A stretch of 8,824 nucleotides of DNA from an uncultured Eubacteriales bacterium (GTDB lineage: Bacteria; Bacillota; Clostridia; Oscillospirales; CAG-382). Location of the stretch: assembly GCA_934446675.1 (NCBI GenBank), contig CAKSEL010000024.1:1-8824 (forward strand), written 5' to 3'. The position numbers were made by a program, and so were the translations under genes. The notes beneath the pieces are model-generated. The model was not told the origin of the DNA. It ran no database searches and saw nothing but the letters and a program-made list of their open reading frames with translations. This document shows, one piece after another, positions 6,322 to 8,824 of the stretch (within the stretch, counting starts at the first letter, position 1; every line of letters starts with the position of its first letter).

Positions 6322-7718
6322 AAGATTATAAAAAGAGCTTTATACTGTCAAATCTCTTTCTTGTCGGAACAGTGCTTATTGCAATGAATGTTTTAATTTT
6401 TGTCTATTCGTACAATTCCGGTCTTAAAGAGCTGAAAACAACAATGTCGCAAAAGATAGAGCCTTATGATATGATAAGAAATTTTCTGCGGGATATGCCG
6501 CCCGAAAACGCGCCGGACAGAAATCTGGAAAATGAAAAAGACGAAATTTACGCAAATGCGCAGGACGAAATGCCCGAAAAAGACGATGCCGAACCCGGTT
6601 CCGGCACAGATAACGGCGCTGCGGATACACCGGACGTTCCTCCCGAACCGAAAGCCCCTGTTCGCGGCAGAAACAGAACCAAAGATTCTCAGTCTGACAA
6701 GTATTCAAATTCCGTATATGTCTTTTTCTATAACACAAAAGAGCAGAACGTGACGGTAATATCAAAGGATAAGCTTGAGAATAACAGTCAGCTTGTCGAT
6801 ACGGCGCGCGAAATACAGAGCGAAAGTGAAGACTTCGGCTTGCTGAAAAGCGAAGGACTGTATTATCTGCGTCAGCCTGCCGGAGATGAGATAAAGATCG
6901 CGGTTGTAAGCATGAGATTTTTTGTAAACGATATGCTGAGGCTTATTTTTGTGCTGGCTGCAATATTCGCTCTTTCAATGCTCGCTTTTTACTTTATCAG
7001 CCTTAAGCTTGCAAACCGTGCCGCAAAGCCTCTTGAGGACGCAATCACACGTGAAAAGCAGTTTGTGACGGACGCGTCGCACGACCTTAAAACTCCGCTT
7101 ACGGTCATACTTACAAACGCCGATATTTTAAATGCAAATAAGCAAAGTGCCGTCGGGGAAATGTCAAAGTGGGTGGACGGAACAAAAAAAGCGGCAATGA
7201 GTATGAAAAATCTTGTTGAGCAGATGCTTGAGCTGTCGCAGAGCGAGTCGCAAAAGCAGCTTTATACCGAAAAGGTCGATTTTTCCGACGTTGCCAAACA
7301 AAATGCGCTTGTAATGGAATCGGTTGCATATGAGAGAAATATCGGATATGAGACCGACATACAAAAAGGTGTGTTTGTAAACGCAAACGCGGATTATCTT
7401 AAACGCATCTGCTCGTCGCTTATCGACAATGCGCTGAAATACGAAAACAGCGGCGGCAGCGTTAAAATAAGCCTTTGCGCAAATTCAAAAAACGCCGTGT
7501 TCAGCGTTGCGAACAGAACGGCGGTAATAGATAAAGAAGATATTGCTCATATTTTCGAGAGATTTTACAGAACGGATAAATCGCGGCATGATGAGTCGAG
7601 CCACGGACTCGGACTTGCAATAGTCAAGAACTTTACTGAGCTTATGAACGGTAAGATTTCGGTATCGAGTACCAAGGAAAACGGAACCGTGTTTACCGTA
7701 ACCTTTCCGGCTCTGTAA
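6318..7718 (+). CDS. Membrane sensor histidine kinase, cognate to the upstream response regulator
   Basis: This 466-residue kinase has two membrane segments (about 9-30 and 207-228) flanking an extracytoplasmic region of about 175 residues. That region includes an acidic, proline-rich low-complexity linker (about 62-125) before a folded part (VYVFFYNT..., 133-200). The cytoplasmic core has the H-box TDASHDLKTP (His255), N-box LIDNALKYE (N371), FERFYR (413-418) and G2 box HGLGLAIVK (429-437). No clear HAMP domain separates TM2 from the H-box. The G1 region is unusual: VANRTAVIDKEDI (397-409) lacks the usual DxGxG aspartate and glycines. The ATG overlaps the regulator stop and has GGAGG 10 bases upstream (6303-6307). 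It presumably phosphorylates the adjacent regulator; the signal is unknown, though the acidic extracellular linker suggests contact with the envelope or a cation. Confidence 0.94.
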   Translation: MKDYKKSFILSNLFLVGTVLIAMNVLIFVYSYNSGLKELKTTMSQKIEPYDMIRNFLRDMPPENAPDRNLENEKDEIYANAQDEMPEKDDAEPGSGTDNGAADTPDVPPEPKAPVRGRNRTKDSQSDKYSNSVYVFFYNTKEQNVTVISKDKLENNSQLVDTAREIQSESEDFGLLKSEGLYYLRQPAGDEIKIAVVSMRFFVNDMLRLIFVLAAIFALSMLAFYFISLKLANRAAKPLEDAITREKQFVTDASHDLKTPLTVILTNADILNANKQSAVGEMSKWVDGTKKAAMSMKNLVEQMLELSQSESQKQLYTEKVDFSDVAKQNALVMESVAYERNIGYETDIQKGVFVNANADYLKRICSSLIDNALKYENSGGSVKISLCANSKNAVFSVANRTAVIDKEDIAHIFERFYRTDKSRHDESSHGLGLAIVKNFTELMNGKISVSSTKENGTVFTVTFPAL

Positions 7719-7734
7719 CGCAAGTTAAAAAAAG

Positions 7735-7803
7735 AAAAGCAGACGGTACGCTATGTACGGACTTTGGTTTTGACCGTGTAAGCGTATTGTCTGCAATGCT
7801 TTT
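7735..7803 (+). terminator. Long imperfect hairpin after the two-component operon, possible terminator
   Basis: GCAGACGGTACGC (7739-7751) pairs along its full 13 bases with GCGTATTGTCTGC (7782-7794), with two G-T wobbles. The 30-base loop contains an inner ACGG/CCGT pair (7757-7760, 7774-7777). AAAAGC before it and GCTTTT (7798-7803) after it can also pair. The T-run is short and offset, so it could be a terminator, an RNA-processing structure or both. It begins about 20 bases after the kinase stop. Confidence 0.5.
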
Positions 7804-7863
7804 GTATATGATTAAATGTGCGGATATGGGACTTTCTTATACGTATTATTTTGTAAATAGGAC

Positions 7864-7892
7864 TTGAAATTTTCTCTGCCGTGTGGTATAAT
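7864..7892 (+). promoter_or_regulatory. Strong sigma-A-type promoter upstream of the tRNA region (P1)
   Basis: TTGAAA (7864-7869), a 17-base spacer and TATAAT (7887-7892) with an extended-10 TG at 7884-7885 give a near-consensus promoter. Transcription would begin around 7899 and run about 125 bases before the first tRNA-like sequence. Confidence 0.75.
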
Positions 7893-7952
7893 ACATACAA
7901 TAAACGGCCAGTTGCCGTCCCGTGCAGGCATGGCTGTATTATTGACGTCTTT

Positions 7953-7982
7953 GCAAAATGCCGTTGCAGGCAAACATTTTGC
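7953..7982. repeat. 8-bp inverted repeat between the two tRNA-region promoters
   Basis: GCAAAATG (7953-7960) and CATTTTGC (7975-7982) are perfect inverted repeats 14 bases apart, lying where the -35 region of the downstream promoter would be. The leader also holds a small ACGGC/GCCGT hairpin (7904-7918) and two TGCAGGCA direct repeats (7923-7930 and 7965-7972) 42 bases apart. This could be an operator or a structured leader RNA; no protein gene is seen here. Confidence 0.45.
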
Positions 7983-7986
7983 TTCA

Positions 7987-7995
7987 TGATATAAT
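7987..7995 (+). promoter_or_regulatory. Extended -10 promoter close to the tRNA genes (P2)
   Basis: TGATATAAT (7987-7995) is a perfect extended -10 element. The best -35 candidate, TTGCAG at 7964-7969, has a long 20-base spacer, so the extended -10 probably carries the promoter. The start point near 8002 is about 20 bases before the tRNA-like sequence, typical for tRNA transcription. Confidence 0.6.
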
Positions 7996-8023
7996 ATATG
8001 CAGAAAATATGTAAATTGTATAT

Positions 8024-8092
8024 GTTTCCGTAGCTCAGCAGGATAGAGCAACCGCCTCCTAAGGGGAAGTGGTTCCGCCACCAAACGGGGCA
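8024..8092 (+). pseudogene. Degenerate tRNA-Arg(CCT)-like sequence
   Basis: The 5' half is a good tRNA: TA at 8-9, D-arm GCTC/GAGC (8033-8036, 8046-8049), and an anticodon loop CTCCTAA (8056-8062) with anticodon CCT, the same loop as the intact gene downstream. The rest breaks down. The anticodon stem ACCGC faces GGGGA with two mismatches. The T-arm is reduced to GTGG/CCAC around a 5-base loop, lacking the usual 5-7-5 layout. The acceptor TTTCCG faces CGGGG only through wobbles, and no CCA is encoded. Total length is about 69 instead of 74-77. It is probably a decayed duplicate; a functional odd tRNA or tRNA-like RNA is less likely. Confidence 0.65.
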
Positions 8093-8105
8093 TAATTTTT
8101 CGTAG

Positions 8106-8182
8106 GTCCCAGTACCTCAGTTGGATAGAGGGTTCGCCTCCTAAGCGAAACGCCGTAGGTTCAAATCCTATCTGGGACGCCA
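8106..8182 (+). tRNA. tRNA-Arg (anticodon CCT)
   Basis: A complete cloverleaf that reads AGG codons. The acceptor GTCCCAG (8106-8112) pairs with CTGGGAC (8172-8178). The D-stem is CCTC/GAGG (8115-8118, 8128-8131). The anticodon stem TTCGC/GCGAA (8133-8137, 8145-8149) encloses CTCCTAA, with CCT at 8140-8142. The T-stem GTAGG/CCTAT surrounds TTCAAAT (8160-8166). The discriminator base G is 8179 and CCA is encoded at 8180-8182. It is followed by a terminator and then by an integrase gene reading toward it, so its 3' half is the likely attachment site. Confidence 0.96.
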
Positions 8183-8185
8183 TTT

Positions 8186-8208
8186 GCACCGCTTTTGCGG
8201 TGCTTTTT
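8186..8208 (+). terminator. Strong rho-independent terminator after tRNA-Arg
   Basis: GCACCGC (8186-8192) and GCGGTGC (8197-8203) form a perfect 7-bp GC-rich stem with a TTTT loop, followed by TTTTT (8204-8208). It begins four bases after the CCA end. Confidence 0.92.
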
Positions 8209-8252
8209 CTTTGTGCTAAAAATTTTCGATTTCTGTTTATCTGTTCCGTTTT

Positions 8253-8314
8253 TTTGCTAATAGGAAACGAACTCGTTTTTGAGATTTGCTAATAATTTTT
8301 GTTTTTTGCTAATA
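8253..8314 (+). repeat. Three direct repeats TTTGCTAATA between tRNA-Arg and the integrase gene
   Basis: Exact copies of TTTGCTAATA lie at 8253-8262, 8285-8294 and 8305-8314; a weaker relative (GTGCTAAAAATTTT) starts at 8213. The third copy also forms an inverted repeat, GCTAAT (8308-8313) with ATTAGC (8320-8325). Position between a tRNA attachment site and the integrase suggests arm-type integrase or excisionase sites. The rest of 8209-8351 is AT-rich and holds no gene. Confidence 0.6.
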
Positions 8315-8351
8315 GCTTAATTAGCATTGCTTCGGAACAGCACTTCGTTTC

Positions 8352-8824
8352 TTAATTCTTAGCAGCAATTAACTGTGATAGCGTTTGCAACAATTCGGGA
8401 GATTTTTGCAGTTGCTCTATCAATGCAGATACATCTAATGCAGCTTGTTCCTCTTGAGGTGCTTGCACATTTCTTAAATCAGCCTTGATATTATAGAATG
8501 AAGTTTCAAATTTCATTGCGTTTACTTTTCTGTCCTCGTCTAAAATGTGAGCATAAATATCCGTTATCATATCAATTTGAGCGTGTCCGGTATCTCCCTG
8601 TGTTGCTTTCAAATCCCCGTGATTAAGTTTCAGCTTATATGTCGTGCTTGAATGTCTGAGAGAGTGAAAAACAACATTCGGAAGTTCGGCTTTTTCTCTT
8701 AATGCTTCAAACGCCTTTAACAAAACTCTGCCCTCGCAAGGTCTGCCGTTATTTAAGGCAACAACCAAATTATAGTCTGTGTATTCATCTCCCAGCAAAC
8801 CTTTTAATTCATCTTGATGACTTT
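8352..8824 (-). CDS. Tyrosine recombinase/integrase, C-terminal part (start beyond window)
   Basis: This is the catalytic C-terminal part of a phage/ICE-type tyrosine integrase, which cuts and rejoins DNA at attachment sites. The frame runs off the right edge; the first complete codon is at 8822-8820, so about 156 residues are visible. The H-x-L-R-H box VFHSLRHSSTT carries the catalytic arginine (about residue 56). TGHAQ (about 79-83) is the second histidine region, and DIYAHI contains the nucleophilic tyrosine (about residue 90). The C-terminal tail after the tyrosine is long, Gln/Leu-rich and predicted helical. No start is visible; the TTG at 8798 is internal. The gene reads toward tRNA-Arg, and its stop lies about 170 bases from the tRNA end, the usual arrangement for an element integrated at a tRNA 3' end. 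Sequence here is more AT-rich than the upstream genes, consistent with transfer. Confidence 0.92.
   Translation of the reverse strand, partial: SHQDELKGLLGDEYTDYNLVVALNNGRPCEGRVLLKAFEALREKAELPNVVFHSLRHSSTTYKLKLNHGDLKATQGDTGHAQIDMITDIYAHILDEDRKVNAMKFETSFYNIKADLRNVQAPQEEQAALDVSALIEQLQKSPELLQTLSQLIAAKN

Larger units (their letters stand above)
8155..8824. mobile_element. Putative left edge of an integrative element in tRNA-Arg
   Basis: The T-arm and acceptor end of tRNA-Arg (8155-8182), the repeat-bearing spacer and the outward-reading integrase together look like one end of a genomic island, prophage or ICE. The element would extend rightward. The exact attachment core cannot be defined because the opposite junction is outside the window. 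Confidence 0.5.

Noticed and set aside
7930..7989. A 19-codon frame (MAVLLTSLQNAVAG...) downstream of promoter P1
   Set aside because: There is no properly spaced ribosome binding site, and it overlaps the inverted repeat and the second promoter.
7812..8189. Minus-strand 125-codon reading frame starting MQMASQIGFEPTAFRLGG
   Set aside because: It is antisense to the tRNA genes; the GFEPTAFRLGG motif is the well-known false translation of a tRNA 3' half.
8253..8314. CRISPR-like array
   Set aside because: Repeats are only 10 bases, three copies, with unequal spacing (22 and 10 bases between copies) and AT-rich spacers; no Cas gene is present.

Overview
The window looks like chromosome of a low-to-middle GC gut Clostridia (Firmicutes), probably Oscillospiraceae/Ruminococcus-like. 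This is inferred from the gene families (VTC-like plus DUF4956 plus a Cthe_2159-type beta-helix protein, VanR/VanS-style two-component genes, hybrid kinase with Hpt), from AGGAGG-type ribosome binding sites and from sigma-A-like promoters. No species marker is present, so the genus is a guess.

Layout. (1) 1-1657, plus strand: the 3' part of a hybrid sensor kinase/response regulator, then a small Hpt phosphotransfer gene overlapping it by 4 bases, closed by a terminator at 1681-1704. (2) 1717-5424, minus strand: a cluster reading VTC/TTM-fold polyphosphate polymerase-like protein, DUF4956 membrane protein, and a secreted beta-helix carbohydrate-binding protein. The last gene carries an in-frame TAA at codon 487; the same frame then stays open for 185 more codons, to 1865. 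(3) 5635-7718, plus strand, divergent from the cluster: an OmpR-type response regulator and its membrane histidine kinase, overlapping by 4 bases. (4) 7719-8208: a long imperfect hairpin, two promoters, a degenerate tRNA-Arg-like sequence, an intact tRNA-Arg(CCT) with encoded CCA, and a strong terminator. (5) 8209-8824: a repeat-bearing AT-rich spacer and the C-terminal part of a tyrosine integrase, probably the edge of an integrative element that uses the tRNA gene as its attachment site and continues past the window.

How it fits together. An identical 19-base sequence (TTCTTAAAAAGTTCTGAAA) lies upstream of both minus-strand transcription units, at 5487-5505 and 3959-3977. In each case it is two 8-base units 11 bases apart, followed after exactly 7 bases by a -10 hexamer. 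A third pair of such units faces the response regulator gene. This is the geometry of an OmpR/PhoB-family binding site, so the divergent two-component system probably activates the VTC-DUF4956 genes, the beta-helix gene and perhaps itself. The predicted unit is a signal-controlled membrane module: a cytosolic TTM-fold polymerase, a membrane partner and a secreted beta-helix protein. What it makes or attaches is not known from the sequence.
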